A stretch of 64,000 bases of DNA, taken from positions 131,762,972-131,826,971 of the forward strand of contig NC_060248.1 of the NCBI RefSeq assembly GCF_921293095.1. Direction: 5' to 3'. Source of the DNA: Ischnura elegans (lineage: Eukaryota; Arthropoda; Insecta; Odonata; Coenagrionidae). The position numbers and the translations under genes are program-made. A model generated the notes under the pieces. The model was not told where the DNA came from and did no database searches. It saw nothing but the letters and a program-made list of their open reading frames with translations. Below, piece by piece: positions 45,101 to 56,710 of this stretch (within the stretch, counting starts at the first letter, position 1; each line of letters starts with the position of its first letter).

Positions 45101-48100
45101 GGCTTTGTCTGACCTTGACTTTCGTACTATTCACAATTTCATACGTTCCAAATTGACACCTTTTACTAGACTTTCATACGCCTAGTCTGCACTTTTGGAC
45201 GCTTGTCTGTAATTAATTTTTTGAAATGCCCACGATGTATTTTGTGCATTGCAACATTCAAGTGTTTCATATGGCAGTATGTATGGACAATACGATGTCT
45301 AATGTGTGTTCTCTTTGTGTTCAAACAGAAGAGTTGGTGCGCAATCACGCAGAGAAGGTTCGAGACCATGAGCAGCGACGCCAGCAGGTGTTGAAGGAAA
45401 GGCAGGAGGCATTTGGAAAAGTGTTTGAGGAAGATATGCAGCAGTACAAGACATCAGGAAGGATTCCCAGTAAGACACCAGAGTTGTATAATTGAAACAG
45501 TTAAATGCTCAGTTATTGTGGAGTTGGAGTTAGAGATATGTCGTAGGGAAAATGTAAATAGTTGTTAACAAATTAGAAATTAAAGGTTGTGAATTTTGGG
45601 GCGGTTTGTAGGGCATGCTTGTTTTGTCTGTCTTGCTCTTTGTCCTCTTTTGTCATTATCATGACTGAATACTTCTGTGTCTGCTCATTGTGTACTTTCT
45701 CACTCTCATTACCTCCTCCGTCCATCCCTACGTTGTGCTGTGTTGCTCACTCACTTGTTGGGTTTTCCCAGAATACTTCTCCTTGAGCATTTTTTAACCT
45801 GTTTTTGCTCCTCCTGGGATTCCAGTTACCGCAACTGCCCAAATCTGAGATGACACTTATTAATCCCTTCAAGACTGCACAGGGATATTAGATTTGTCTT
45901 TCTCTTGACTCAAGGATCATCTTGATTTGTGTAAAGGCTGACCCTGAGTTATGGAAAACTTAGAGCATTTCATAGTTAGGGGCCCTGAAGGCTCCATATG
46001 AGCATGCATTAAATTCATTCATTTGGTAAAAATTTGAATTGTTGAAAGGTATGGCAACTGTTATAAAAATTTTTTGCAATCAAATTTTGGTTAAATCATT
46101 ATAAGAAATTCCAATGTTCATCGAACAATGGTGCAATGTGAGATAGCCAGTTCAAAGTAGATAGTGTAGTCCCAATTATGTATGTGCTAGTCATTAAAAT
46201 TTGAGTCATGAACAAATTCGGAAATAATGGTATGCTTCTATTGTGGAGTATCTAATGAGAGGATTACGTTGGAATTGTGTTGAACTAAGATTGATGCAAG
46301 TTCGGTAATCTCATCCCATTAACATTTGTATTCTAAAATCCTTCAGCCTTTTCCTCTGTGATCAATTTTTAATACTGGATCCATTTTGTTATTGTTTCTG
46401 TATGTGACTTTCAACTGTTTTACTTCCTGTAAGCTTTGAGACATCGGTAAATATGCACTTTTGGGAACAATCAGATAGGATTAGATTTAGTGAAAAATTT
46501 TATTTTTCTCAGTACATTTACATATTGATCGTAAAAATGAAAGTTTGGAGATTGAAAGGTTGTGGGATATTTCTGGTTATATTGAGCATTTAAGGGCCAA
46601 ATATTTGAAAAATTAGTTGTTATTCCATGCTGCCGGGCATTTATGTGTCTCGTTGCCAAGGCAGAGGTATAGCGTCTGATTTCAGTTGTTCCATACAGTT
46701 CTTCCCTTCTTCCAAAAGAAATATATGCTCTACAATATGATTTCATATTTGAGGAAGGACTTGAGCGTTATTAATACGTTTTCGTGGTAGCAGTCAGAAC
46801 AGGCAAAAAAGTTGAGTGCAAGAAATGATCTAAAAGATTGTGTACCTGAGTGTCCCCGAAAGTGCAAACACAGTGTACTCCAGCATGAATAACTCATGTG
46901 GCTTTTGTGCATAATTAAATTATTGATTGTCACTTGTGAAATCTATTGGAATATTGTTACTAAAATGTTTTGATTGTGCAGTGATATAGAAATAATTTGC
47001 AGTTTTCTCTCAGGTTTAATCTGTTGTGACACTTGGTCATCACGCGTAAATGTTTTTATTTGATCCCTCGAAAATTGGATAATAATTTTTATGCTAGATT
47101 TGTATGTTGGGGCAGTCTACTGTGCTCACTGCTTTGTTTTAGGTCTGAACTTAACGATAACAATAAGTTGGGAATTACGTGATGTTTAGAGGAGTTGAGT
47201 AGGGATTGAGGTATTTCCTTTTAGTGTTGAATGGATGGTTTTAATAGTCCCTTCAGAAATTGAAATGCCGCAATGACTTAATGGTGCTGTTTAATATCAG
47301 TGAGTTAGGAAAAGCTGATTGTAGACTCCTAAAGTGCTTGGCAAGATGAGTGATTTTCACTTGATCGATTCATAGACACATGCTATTCCTGCAAACAAAT
47401 TATTCTCATGAGTAATACGTATCTTTTAGCTGTGAAGCTCAAATAAGAAGCAGCTTGATTGTGCTGAGTTATCTTGCGCAATGGGTTGCCATGGTGGTAA
47501 TGCATATTTTTATCTGGCATATGGTGGTGAGTTATGCTTTGGGTTCTTGGGCAATACTTAATTTTTAGGTTGTTTGCACCCCATTGTAAAAAAATATGCT
47601 GATGCATTAATCATGCCAACTGGAATCGTTGAGCTTAAATGAAGGCTTTTAATTAGCTCTGTTAATAGTGCATTAGTTTGGAAGTTTCATTTCACACAAA
47701 ATATTTGTGGATATAAGTGATCGATGGGTCATCTTTCAGTTGGACAACTAAAGGCCGTTGCTTGTTTTTCGTCCATAACTCTCCATGCTGCGCTCACTTT
47801 TCTTGCCATTTGTTGCCTTAATGTGTTGTTCTCTCCCCTATATTCTTTTTCTCTTAGCATTGTGTTTTCTAGTTCACTAGATTCCATATATACGTTATTT
47901 GACTGATTGTCTCTCAGTTTATCTGCCAGTCAATTCTGTCGCCAATCTACCCATACTTTCCCAACATGTCAACAATGAGAGGAAATTTCACTCGGTACCA
48001 ATGGAATTTTTGTTTTTATTTTTTTAACTTTTATTTACATTTTCTGCGTATTTTCAAAAGAAATGACATAATGTGAGGAATATTATTAATTTATTATTAA

Positions 48101-51100
48101 ACATTACCTAATTAAAGTAAAATTGTGCAAAAAATAAGGTTTTTGTATGAATATTTCACTCTTTTGGAACGTAACCCCTAATTAGGATGGAACTAAATGG
48201 TTCGATTTTTGTGCACGTTTTCAGGAACAAATAGTGTGCGAAAGCCAGGGACAGCCTGTAGAATGTCTATTTCAAGGGCAGGTTGCGTAAGCACTTAGTG
48301 GTTTGGGTGTCAGAATTCAAAGAATTTACCTCTTCATTGCTGCTGCGAAGGTCAGTTTGAGTTAAGGGTGGAAGTATTGGGCTAAGATCAAATGTTGTTG
48401 TATGTCAATGACCTTATAAGACTTAACATTAGAAGCATTAGATTCCACTTATTCTCCCTACTTTGGCTTCAGATTGTGATAACTGGAACATGTGGATTTG
48501 TTTTAAAATACTTACTGGCTGGTGTGTACTGTAATTAGGTGTGTGCAGTGAAAAGGTGATGCATATTTGCTCAGCCAATGTATAAAAATCGCTATTTAAA
48601 TCTCCCTCAAATTGATGAAGAATTATCGGTGTGCACCAATCATCATTTCCAATGATTTCTTAGATCGTCTTTTGTAATTTCTTACATTGCCCATGTTCCG
48701 CTCTTAGCAAGGTGGCTTGTTAGTGGCAAGTCGGTTGAGATAATCTGCCCGTTTTCAGGCGCCTTGCCAGCATTGGTATTAATAGCAGTTTTGTCAACAT
48801 TTGAAGGTGTAGTTCACCGTAGGCCTACTCCATGGAATGCATGACATTTCTGTCGGCAGATGAATGGTGTCGTATGGCCAAGGTTGGATTACGTGTAAAT
48901 AGATAAGTGTGGCAAGGCTTTTTGTGTCGTACAACTGGGAAAGTGGTGTAACTGAAGGTGGTACAATTGAGGGTGACTTCCCGTAGAAAGGCAGGCATTT
49001 ACAGTGGGCGAATCCATGTTCATTGTGCAACTGGGAGAGTGGTACAATGGAAGGTCATTTGATGGGAGGTTCCACTGTAAATGAGACTACTGATGCAGCC
49101 ATGTGTTAAAACGTACGTAGTTGGTTGGCTGCCAAAATTGTAAGTTAACATTTAATTATGGTTTCAGGGAGTAAATCATTAATGAGTTAGGATGGCTATG
49201 GAAAAATATAGTTTTGAAGGATGTTTGATGTGGTAGAATGGCTTTGTTGATGAGGAATAGTTGTAGTTGTCCAGTGTAGTAGTCATAAGTGGGCTCCACT
49301 GTAGGGGTGGCGAAAAAGTTTGGAGGAATAAATTTAGAAAGCCATTCATTCTTTCTCAAATTGTTAAGAAATGGTAGTTGTAGTTGATAAGATACAATTA
49401 ATGCAGATAAAGTATTGTATGGAAATCAAGACTAAAACAACAAAAGTGATCATGTACAGTTTATTTGATTGGGCATCTCCACTATTGCCTGGGGTAGTCT
49501 ACTCCCTACTTCATTTTCTCGTTTATCAGAATTTCATATTTTTATTGTTATTCTAAGAGTATACCTATGTTTTTGAGGAATGCAAGTTGGAATGAAGACG
49601 TGTAGATTTGTTTGGATTCTGGGGTTTTGGATTTTTTATTGGTATGCAACTTGGATGAAGTCCAGGTTCACAGTGATGATGGTTAAAAAAAACCTGATAG
49701 AATATTCTGCACAGGAATGCAATGGACAGTAGATGAAAGCAATAGAAGATGATATGCATCATTAATAGGGTGGTTTCCTATTATTTTTTTATTGCCTAAA
49801 TCGAAAGATATTGCTCCTGGAGTACGAGTTTCACACTTTTAGATTTTTAAATGACGATATCTATTTTTTGCAATTAAACGAAAAGTGAAAAATTTCAAGC
49901 GCGCAAAAACACGACGGCTAAGTAGGAATAATGGGAAAAAGTCCGTGTGACGTATTTCTGAGTACCCTGCTAGCTGGTAGCGTTTGGCTTAAATAAGGAT
50001 TATTATACCCCTATCAAACGAAGGAAACTTTCCGAACTTAGGTGTTTTTAATGTGTGATTATTAAGAGATGTTTCCCTGAGCTCTGTGCCTCATGCATGC
50101 ATTGGTATTCTCAGACGATGTAAAACTCCTATCTACTCGTATAGAAACTAGGTCCCTGTGACGTCATGTAGAGCGGAATCGCATTGGCGCCAATCTGGCC
50201 TTGTTCAAATGAGGTTAAAATTGACCGTTGCCATTTGTCTAAACTGGGATTTCTAAAACCAAATAATTTGTATATTATGAATACACTAACGGTGGGTAAG
50301 GAATCGCAAATCATTGCATTTCGATTTCTTTGATGGAGGAAACTACCCTATTGAATGATTGTTTGTTGAAGTGGGATGTTAGTATGTTTATGTGAATGTG
50401 AACAAAACTCAACACATTTTTCATTTTATCTGTCACAGTAATCGGTGATGGTTGGCATCTGCTAGGTTTCGTGCTAGCGGTTTTTGATGGGCAGGCAGCA
50501 AATATTTGTGCAAAGTTCTTGAATGGAAGATAGAGTGGTTCCATTGAAGGAAAATTTTCACCGGGTGCTTATTAAAAGAGTTTCTAGGAGTGTGGAGTCT
50601 CGGAAATGCTTTATTAAAGTTACGGTGGTGAAAACTCATCTATCCCTTGCAATATTGAATAGCTACCTGTATAGTTAATTGTATGGGTGCCATTATGAGC
50701 TTTTTCAAATGAATAAATGGTAACGGTGCTCACTTTGTGGAATTCCATTAGTTATATTAGTAACTTTTACAATCCATTATGGCTAAAGAAAAAACTTGCG
50801 CAATCTGGATTTCAATGCTGGAGCATCATCATCATTGGGTTCTATATTTCAAGTGTAAAGTTTTTTCTTTGACCTTAGTGGATTGTAGAAGATACCATTA
50901 TAATATTTTTCAAATGAGTTTCAGTAGGCATTTGATTTTCATTTAATCCAGGATTTCTTAATTTAAATCACTTGTGCATGACTCGGGGTGGAATGCAAGT
51001 CTCAGCTTACGAATTCTGATTTCTTTGACGAGGGAAGCAATCACTCACATCAGCTTGGTTGTTTTGTGCGCTCTTTACAAGTTCAGTTGTGAATTATTAT

Positions 51101-54100
51101 GCCATTGTCCCGGTGATTTGTTTAGTGCATGCCTCCATTTCTGCCTTGGCTTTCTTTTCTGTGATTCTAAAACTTAGTTAGTGCTTAGTCTGTAACCATT
51201 ATGGCATCATCAGATGTGTGCATTGTGTTTCCTATTTATGAGTGTGCCAGTAAATTTTTTTGGAACGTTATGCCATATTGACATTTTTGCTTCTCAATAA
51301 GAAGTAAGGTCCTCAAATGTGTTGAACATTTATAATGCATTTGTTGTCACAAAATTGTCTTGCTGTCATTAATTTCTTCTTCATATTTGCTAATTACGTG
51401 TGAATTTATTTTAACATTATCAATGAAAACTTTCAATTTGAAATTTTTCTGAGCTTTTAGTAAGAAATTTCATCGTTTAAAATGTATGTAGGTATTTCCT
51501 GTGTGTAGATTCTTTCCACTCCCATCTTTGTAGTTTTAACAGGAAGAGTGAACATGAGTACCAGTCATACCTTTCAGTTGATTTTACCTTCTCTTCACTC
51601 ATTTGCTTTACCTTCCTCGTCAACATTTTTGATAGAAAAAGTTTTGTATCGGAATTGTGTTTGGGACTATTTTTTTTTATAAGGTTAATTCCTGAAATCC
51701 TGATTTTGGCCTAAATGTATTAATATTTGGGCAAGTGTGACAAATATTTATATCAAAACCTTAAACATCTAAGAATTGAGGCTTACTTAGTGGGCTTCAA
51801 TTTTTTTGGTAAATTACTTTATAAGAGAATAATAAAAAAATGTATTTGGCATTCACTATTGGGATGAACCATGCATTTTTGCAGTACATGCTAGGGCGTG
51901 TTGGCTTAGGGACCCTCTTGTCGATTAAACCGTGACCATCAAACCCAAGTACAGATATGAATACGTCATTAAGATCATTGTGGCACCTCAGCGGAAGCCT
52001 TCAAACTTGCACCCACCGTAAATATTTTATATTTTTGTCATTGTATTGTTAAAAGGAATTGGTAAATTATTTTATCAGATGTAATTCATATCTTGCACTT
52101 CATATTTCTGTCTTTTACGGAGTAATACTGCATTGGCCTCTTTGAAGCTCATTTATATCTCCTATTGTGCATTGGAATACTTCTTTGTCCCCTTTTGTTG
52201 GCATTTAGATGAAAGAAGTGTAACTTAATGCTGGTGCCATACACTTGGTTTGGAACAAGAGTGGTGTAGCATTTGTGTTAAATTTCAATCATTGGTGAGG
52301 TTTCAAAGTATCTTAGGAAGGGAAATTTGTGCATGTTAGTGTGAGGCCGTATTGTGTGGAAAGTTATAGGTGAAAATCGTGATTCTTATTTGAGGTTTTT
52401 AGTGGTTCTCTTTTGGTATGTAATGTTGCTCATAGAGTTCAAGCTAATCATATTTTGGCTTGAAAATAACCTTATCCTGGGACTTAGTTTCCAGCGCATG
52501 TCCAATTCCTTAGCTCCTAATTGTGAGGGAAGATATTACGTTTCCCCTTTGTTGAGGTTTTCTTGTTTCTATTAAAAAAATGAAATCATCTAGCTCAAAT
52601 CTGAATGTGGAATCCATTTCAGTTGTGGTTGGCAAAGCTGATTTTTATTCCAATGGAGAAAAATGATATGACGAGTGATTTTTCTGCACAAATATTGAAC
52701 TCGCTGACAATATTGTTCGGGAGATGCTCCTTAAAGTGGAATTATTTGTGTGTAGAGAAATTGTTGGCATATAGTCTATGTGCAGTGCAATTCATGTGCT
52801 CGTATCCGGTGGGACGTTTTCTCACCCCTTTAGACTTTTCAGATGTACATATAGGTATTATTGCTTTATGCATTGCATATGTTATTTTTCCATGATTTTA
52901 GCCTTTCAGTTCCAATTTTAAGGTTGGTATATTTTTAGTTTTATTTATATTGAATGATTCAGAAAATATTAATTTTATCAAGTTTCTGTATTCCTATCAG
53001 CAGAAATGTTATGAATAAAAAGTGAAGTGTTCTGAATGTTTTTCATTGTATATGAGTGTAATATTTCAATCTGATATCATTTAGTAGTGGCTTGATGCAA
53101 CTCTGACCCTGTTGGATTTGACTTAAGAGTAGATTAATGAATTTACTCTTTAAGAGTTACTCTTCAGTTAGGGAAATGAATTGTTTGAAGACAGCTTTTC
53201 ATAGGCTAAATACAGTGGAACCTCGTTAAAGCGAGTACGGGATATAGCGACACCCCCGCTATTACGAGAGATAGCCGATGCACCGTCAATTGACCCTATA
53301 ATAAGCGTGTTAAAAAATTCGTTTTTACGAGACCCTTTCGGTGTTGGCTCTCGCCATAGCGAGAGTTTCACCGCCGGAAGACTTACATGAAGATTCCTTA
53401 ACCTCTGTAATGCTAGCGATCTGTTAGAAATGAAGTTAAAGTAGTGCTCAGTCTCAAATTTATGTGGTAAACTGTCGTTCGATAAATATAATGATTGACG
53501 AAACAATGCTTTGCATGATTTTTATTCAGTGCGGCGCTTATAAATTCTTTGAATAGTTAGTCGTTATTTGAGTAAGGAAATTTAGTGATGCAAAAAAACA
53601 TCGCCTTTCGTCTGGATTTATGCTTACGTTTATCGAATAGATGTTTATCTGTCGCCGCACCACTCCTGTTCCTGTATATCTGTTCGCAACAGGTATATTG
53701 GCTATTATTTGCTCCACCTCCGGTAAAGTGACAATTCGCTATAGCGAGTGTTTATTAGTGCACCGTGAGGTGTCGTTATATCGAGGTTTCACTGTACTAT
53801 ACAAAATTGGCTTCTCTACTATCATTTAGCATCACCATCACGAAATGTCCCGAGTATGGATTGAAACTTCAGCCCTGAGGCATGCTAATAATTAGGTCCA
53901 GAAATTCAACCGTGGAAACATTGTTCAAATATCCAAAACTAGTTTCTCTATTGATAGCATGAACATTTGTGGTGTTGGATGTGAGTACACAAGATTATTA
54001 GGCTTCATTTTCCTGCCTCCAAATGTATAATTTCCACCTGAAAACAAAGCAGACCTAATTGAGAAGGGTTTCATGCTCCCTAGCCTTAAAACTTCCCTTA

Positions 54101-55266
54101 TGAATGTGAAACATTTTTCACATCTAAAAAGTTTAATAAACTGGAAACAAATAATCAATGAAAGTTTTCTTTCATAGTAAAAGTTATCATCAAGCATGGT
54201 GCTAGTGCCTCGAATCCGTTTCCTCTTGAAAACTGTTTTAGAATGGACTGCATATTAATGTGGGAGTGGGGAGAAGCTGTCGGCTTGTTTTGCTGAAAGG
54301 CTAACTGTGACTGGTGTTGATTAATTCCTTCCATTATCAAACTTTGATACTTACATCTCTGTAGCATTGTGGGCCATATGACTAATTCATGGGTAAATAT
54401 TGAGGCACAGACTTACTTTTCAGCTGATATTTTGTACTTAGCCACACTTATTTTTATTGACCTTACTACCAGTTACACAGCCTAGTAGTTTTGCAGCCAG
54501 GCGTCTTCAGAAACAGCATCAATTAAAATACGATACACATTGTATGTCCTTACGGTTAATTTTTAGATTGGTTACAGAGGTTGTTATTGTAAGCATTTTT
54601 GCCAAAAAGATTAAAAATTATAAAATGAAACAATTTTGATGGAAAAATGTAAAAGGTATAATGTAAGGAATAGAAAAACAAATGACGATGAACATTTTGT
54701 GATGATAATATGATTTAGGAGAGGACAGGGACGTAGTTGGTTGGCTGCAAAAATTGTAAGTTAACATTGCATGTTGGTTTTCGGGAGTATGTCATTAATG
54801 AGTTAGGATGGCTAGGGAAAAATGGAGTTTTGAAGGTTTATAATTTATTAAGTATCAGCATGAGAATTTGTTAGCGTAATACCGTAAATTCATGCTTAAT
54901 ATGGTTAAAAATGAACTTCGGTGTTTCACTGAGAGTAGGTACTGTGTTTTGGTGTTTAGAGAATTTCATATATTTTAGTGTAATTTTTGGTCTGTTTGGT
55001 TTGCATTATTTAGCTATTTTTAAAATTTGTTTTATTATTTTTTAATTCTGTTCATAGTATCAAAGCGTGCTCCTTGAAATTGGAGTAATTATGTTTTTTG
55101 CAATGGATTATGAACATGTGATTGATCATGGACTTTTTCAGAAGTTGAGTCAGTTCTGGAGCACCGTGGTTTGGTTGAAGGTCCAGCGATATCGTTAGAT
55201 GATGTGGAGCTTGATGACGGTGGGGAGGAGGCAAAGGCAGCTCTGGATGAATTCCTCATGCAGTGA
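39123..55266 (+). CDS. Dysb: Dysbindin (dystrobrevin-binding protein 1, BLOC-1 subunit), six coding exons
   Basis: Exons 39123-39178, 39465-39630, 39706-39838, 40068-40223, 45329-45469 and 55142-55266 join in frame to 258 codons. Introns are 286, 75, 229, 5,105 and 9,672 bp. Dysbindin is a coiled-coil subunit of BLOC-1, which directs cargo to lysosome-related organelles and acts in synaptic homeostasis. The translation follows the family from start to end: [29 protein letters not shown]; then the conserved coiled coil (about residues 120-215), with [14 protein letters not shown] and [19 protein letters not shown]; and an acidic C-terminus with ALDEFLMQ. The length is slightly below that of human DTNBP1. 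Intron 4 hosts the Copia-DRC4 chimera. Intron 5 hosts two MITEs. The exon 2 donor is uncertain between 39618 and 39630, both in phase. Confidence 0.9.
39465..39630 (+). CDS. Dysb: Dysbindin exon 2
   Basis: The acceptor TTGCTTTCAG ends at 39464. The exon encodes the [13 protein letters not shown] to [11 protein letters not shown] part. The donor is weak: GGG|GTCTAT at 39630 is chosen because the residues EVIDG fit the ELVDSE position of vertebrate dysbindin. GAG|GTCATT at 39618 is equally in phase. Confidence 0.75.
39706..39838 (+). CDS. Dysb: Dysbindin exon 3
   Basis: The acceptor AACCTTTCAG ends at 39705; the donor ATAG|GTAATT is at 39838. It encodes [20 protein letters not shown] and on to [12 protein letters not shown]. 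It leaves one base for the next codon. Confidence 0.88.
40068..40223 (+). CDS. Dysb: Dysbindin exon 4
   Basis: The acceptor TGCCTTTGCTAG ends at 40067; the donor AAAG|GTAATT is at 40223. It encodes [19 protein letters not shown] and the first half of the conserved coiled coil, ending near GEIEQVK. Confidence 0.88.
40565..40727 (-). repeat. Copia LTR (3' LTR of the minus-strand element)
   Basis: TG at 40565 and CA at 40727. It shares TTATCTCACTTTCAT, AAACAACAAAACAAAAGAA and ACACAAATCGCGTGAATGC with the right LTR. It is preceded by ATTTT. Confidence 0.87.
40830..42000 (-). pseudogene. Copia RT C-terminus and RNase H remnant
   Basis: Coding resumes within RT ([20 protein letters not shown]), with a degraded catalytic motif reading CMDD. 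It continues through [11 protein letters not shown] and [14 protein letters not shown] to RNase H ([33 protein letters not shown]). The final part after 41066 is shifted but readable ([16 protein letters not shown]). In an intact element these domains copy RNA to DNA and remove the template. Confidence 0.87.
42036..42922 (-). pseudogene. Drc4: DRC4 / GAS8 (dynein regulatory complex subunit 4) retrocopy inside the Copia element
   Basis: Intronless coiled-coil coding sequence, colinear with roughly the first two thirds of DRC4/GAS8. Landmarks in order: [85 protein letters not shown]; and [18 protein letters not shown]4 is an axonemal nexin-dynein regulatory complex protein needed for ciliary and sperm motility. 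The copy has two in-frame stops and about two frameshifts, so it is a pseudogene. The gag frame runs into it in phase, separated only by one TAA codon. No poly(A) tail or target duplication brackets it inside the Copia unit, unlike a LINE-made pseudogene. Confidence 0.88.
42923..44035 (-). pseudogene. Copia Gag remnant with zinc knuckle
   Basis: The start [20 protein letters not shown] leads into a typical Copia Gag ([17 protein letters not shown]), continued at 43309-43659 in another frame ([15 protein letters not shown]). A CCHC knuckle [14 protein letters not shown] follows near 43190-43240. The last stretch (42923-43114) is basic and serine-rich and ends at TAA 42923-42925. Frameshifts separate the segments. 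Gag packages the retrotransposon RNA into particles. Confidence 0.85.
44179..44345 (-). repeat. Copia LTR (5' LTR of the minus-strand element)
   Basis: TG at 44179 and CA at 44345, followed by ATTTT. It differs from the left LTR by scattered substitutions and small indels, so the insertion is not recent. Confidence 0.87.
44351..45328 (+). other. Dysbindin intron 4, right remainder
   Basis: Non-coding. Around 44785-44845 and 44960-44990 there are inverted partly matching segments (CACATCCCTTTTTCCATCAC and GTGATGGAATGGGAAAAGGG), a possible hairpin. Without the Copia unit, intron 4 would be ~1.3 kb. Confidence 0.5.
45329..45469 (+). CDS. Dysb: Dysbindin exon 5
   Basis: The acceptor GTGTTCAAACAG ends at 45328; the donor CCCA|GTAAGA is at 45469. 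It encodes the second half of the coiled coil, with [17 protein letters not shown] and [16 protein letters not shown]. If the donor is skipped the frame reads KTPELYN and stops at 45495, a possible short isoform lacking the acidic tail. Confidence 0.9.
48895..49075 (+). repeat. Short local duplication in intron 5
   Basis: ACAACTGGGAAAGTGGTGTAACTGAAGG (48930s) and GCAACTGGGAGAGTGGTACAATGGAAGG (49025s) are similar units ~100 bp apart. Confidence 0.5.
49112..49212 (+). repeat. Dispersed direct repeat, copy 1
   Basis: GTACGTAGTTGGTTGGCTGC, then AAAATTGTAAGTTAACATT, and on to GAGTTAGGATGGCTA. About 100 bp recurs at 54729-54830 with a few differences. No terminal structure was found. Confidence 0.7.
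49768..50348. mobile_element. TA-flanked MITE, 581 bp (copy 2)
   Basis: It starts GGGTGGTTTCC, ends GGAAACTACCC, and is flanked by TA (49766-49767, 50349-50350). It is the reverse-orientation relative of 28482-29111: GCCTCATGCATGCATTGG and GCGCCAATCTGGCCTT have inverted counterparts there. Confidence 0.87.
53213..53794. mobile_element. pogo/Tigger-type MITE, 582 bp
   Basis: The left end CAGTGGAACCTCGTTAAAGC and the inverted right end CAGTGAAACCTCGATATAAC are flanked by TA (53211-53212, 53795-53796). CAGTGAAACCTCGATATAACG-type ends are typical of pogo/Tigger elements. Subterminal CGCTATAGCGAG palindromes are present. There is no transposase. Confidence 0.85.
54729..54830 (+). repeat. Dispersed direct repeat, copy 2
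   Basis: Partner of 49112-49212, same strand, ~5.6 kb away in the same intron. Confidence 0.7.
55142..55266 (+). CDS. Dysb: Dysbindin exon 6 (C-terminal acidic tail and stop)
   Basis: The acceptor GACTTTTTCAG ends at 55141. It encodes [20 protein letters not shown], an acidic stretch and ALDEFLMQ, then TGA at 55264-55266. Phase and the terminal ALD.FL motif shared with vertebrate dysbindin support linking it to exon 5 across 9.7 kb. Confidence 0.85.
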
Positions 55267-56600
55267 GTGGGTGAGGGTGGTCCGCTGTCGTCAGTTATAT
55301 TCTTTGGACTTGAGCAAAACCATCTGGGATCAATTCATGATGGCCACTACAGATGTAGGAATTCAATTTTTTTTACTTCCATTCTATGATGTAATAGCTT
55401 TTATGTGGTGCAACATCACAATGCTCAGTTTTCTATTATGATATGTGAAAATTCCACAGTGAAAAAATTATTTATATTGACTTTGTCGGAGTTGAAGGAA
55501 TTAATACTTTGCTTTTTCCACTGGGTGATTAATGTTGTCCTATCATGGATTCGTTACAGCATAAGATTTTCAATATTCTCGGACCTTGGAAATGTTACGC
55601 TGTTACGAAAAGAAACCAACGTCGTACAAAATAGATTGCCGAGTGGAAAAAGTAAAGTTTTTTTCCTTCAACTCCTATGAATAAGGACTTCCACCAAGTC
55701 ATGCCCTCTACTATTACTTATATTGACTTGATTTTAGGAGCTTGGTTTTCGTATTGGTTTGAGCTGTAAGGCCGGTTTATGGAAAAAAGTTGAAGAATTA
55801 AATTGAACACTTATTAAAAAATCACCCCAGCTCAGCAGTGTTTCAGATAAATGACATGAGCTGGATACCATCTATCACTCTTTTTATGAATGACAGCAAA
55901 CTGCTGTGTGCTTAGTATTGAGTTTAGTTGTTCTTTTGCTGCCTTTTGTGGAGCTTATTATGCCAATCCAATATTAATATGCGTGTTATTTTTCATTCCA
56001 GAAAAAGTGCACATGAAACATGCATTGTGTGCTCTCGAGGCAGTTCATGCTAATTCAAAATCGATAAAACTTTATGCCAATACGCTAGCATCTTTGTACT
56101 GAATTGCTCATATTTTGCTCTCATTTTATTTTTGAGCATCCATTGGCGACCATTCAGCATTGGTGGAATGGCACCATAATGCCTCGCTATGTCCTCCCTA
56201 TCAATGACTTATCACTAATATGCACGTATTTAATATAAACAGGGTTTGAGGTCTTGATTGAAGGGTTCTTGGCTCAAATCGTGGGTGATGCGTTGGAATG
56301 TCCCTGACTTAAATTTCTATTCTGTTGGGTGGCAAAGGGAAGTGAATTTCTCACAATCTGCCCAGCCATTAATCATGTTTCCCTCAATTGGTGCCAAGTG
56401 TAATAGTGCTGCTCAGGCTGGATCTTGTTCAATTTTGGAGTTTTGGTGGCAATTTTACACTAAGCCTCATATATGATGTCCTTCCTGGCAAAATATTTTC
56501 CTTGCATATCACACGGTCATATAAAATTATTTAATCTGGTGGAAATTCCAAGAAGACTTTCTGATGAAAGCTTTTTATGTCTCCTCATGGCTCTGGAAGT
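55267..56600 (+). other. Presumed dysbindin 3' UTR and flank
   Basis: No AATAAA occurs close to the stop. An ATTAAA variant lies at 55812-55817. The first canonical AATAAA I saw is at 57011. No gene is seen. Confidence 0.4.
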
Positions 56601-56604
56601 CAGT

Positions 56605-56710
56605 GTTGGAAAATGTCCAGGTGTCAAATTGGTTAATGCAGTTGGCACAGACTCGAGGGATCTGGTGTCGAATCCAGGTGACGGTGAATAATTTTTCCTC
56701 TGTGGAGTGC
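56605..56710 (+). mobile_element. tRNA-derived SINE-like sequence
   Basis: A box A-like TTGGTTAATGCAGTTGG (56630s) and a box B-like GGTGTCGAATCCAGG (about 56664-56680) are spaced as in a tRNA. They are embedded in ACTCGAGGGATCTGG and GTGACGGTGA context often seen in arthropod SINE heads. It cannot fold into a proper tRNA, so it is called a SINE fragment. Its tail was not delimited. Confidence 0.5.

Larger units (their letters stand above)
45470..55141 (+). other. Dysbindin intron 5 (9.7 kb)
   Basis: AT-rich. It contains MITEs at 49768-50348 and 53213-53794 and a dispersed direct repeat at 49112-49212 / 54729-54830. No other coding exon fitting dysbindin was recognised. An additional alternative exon cannot be excluded. 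Confidence 0.6.
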
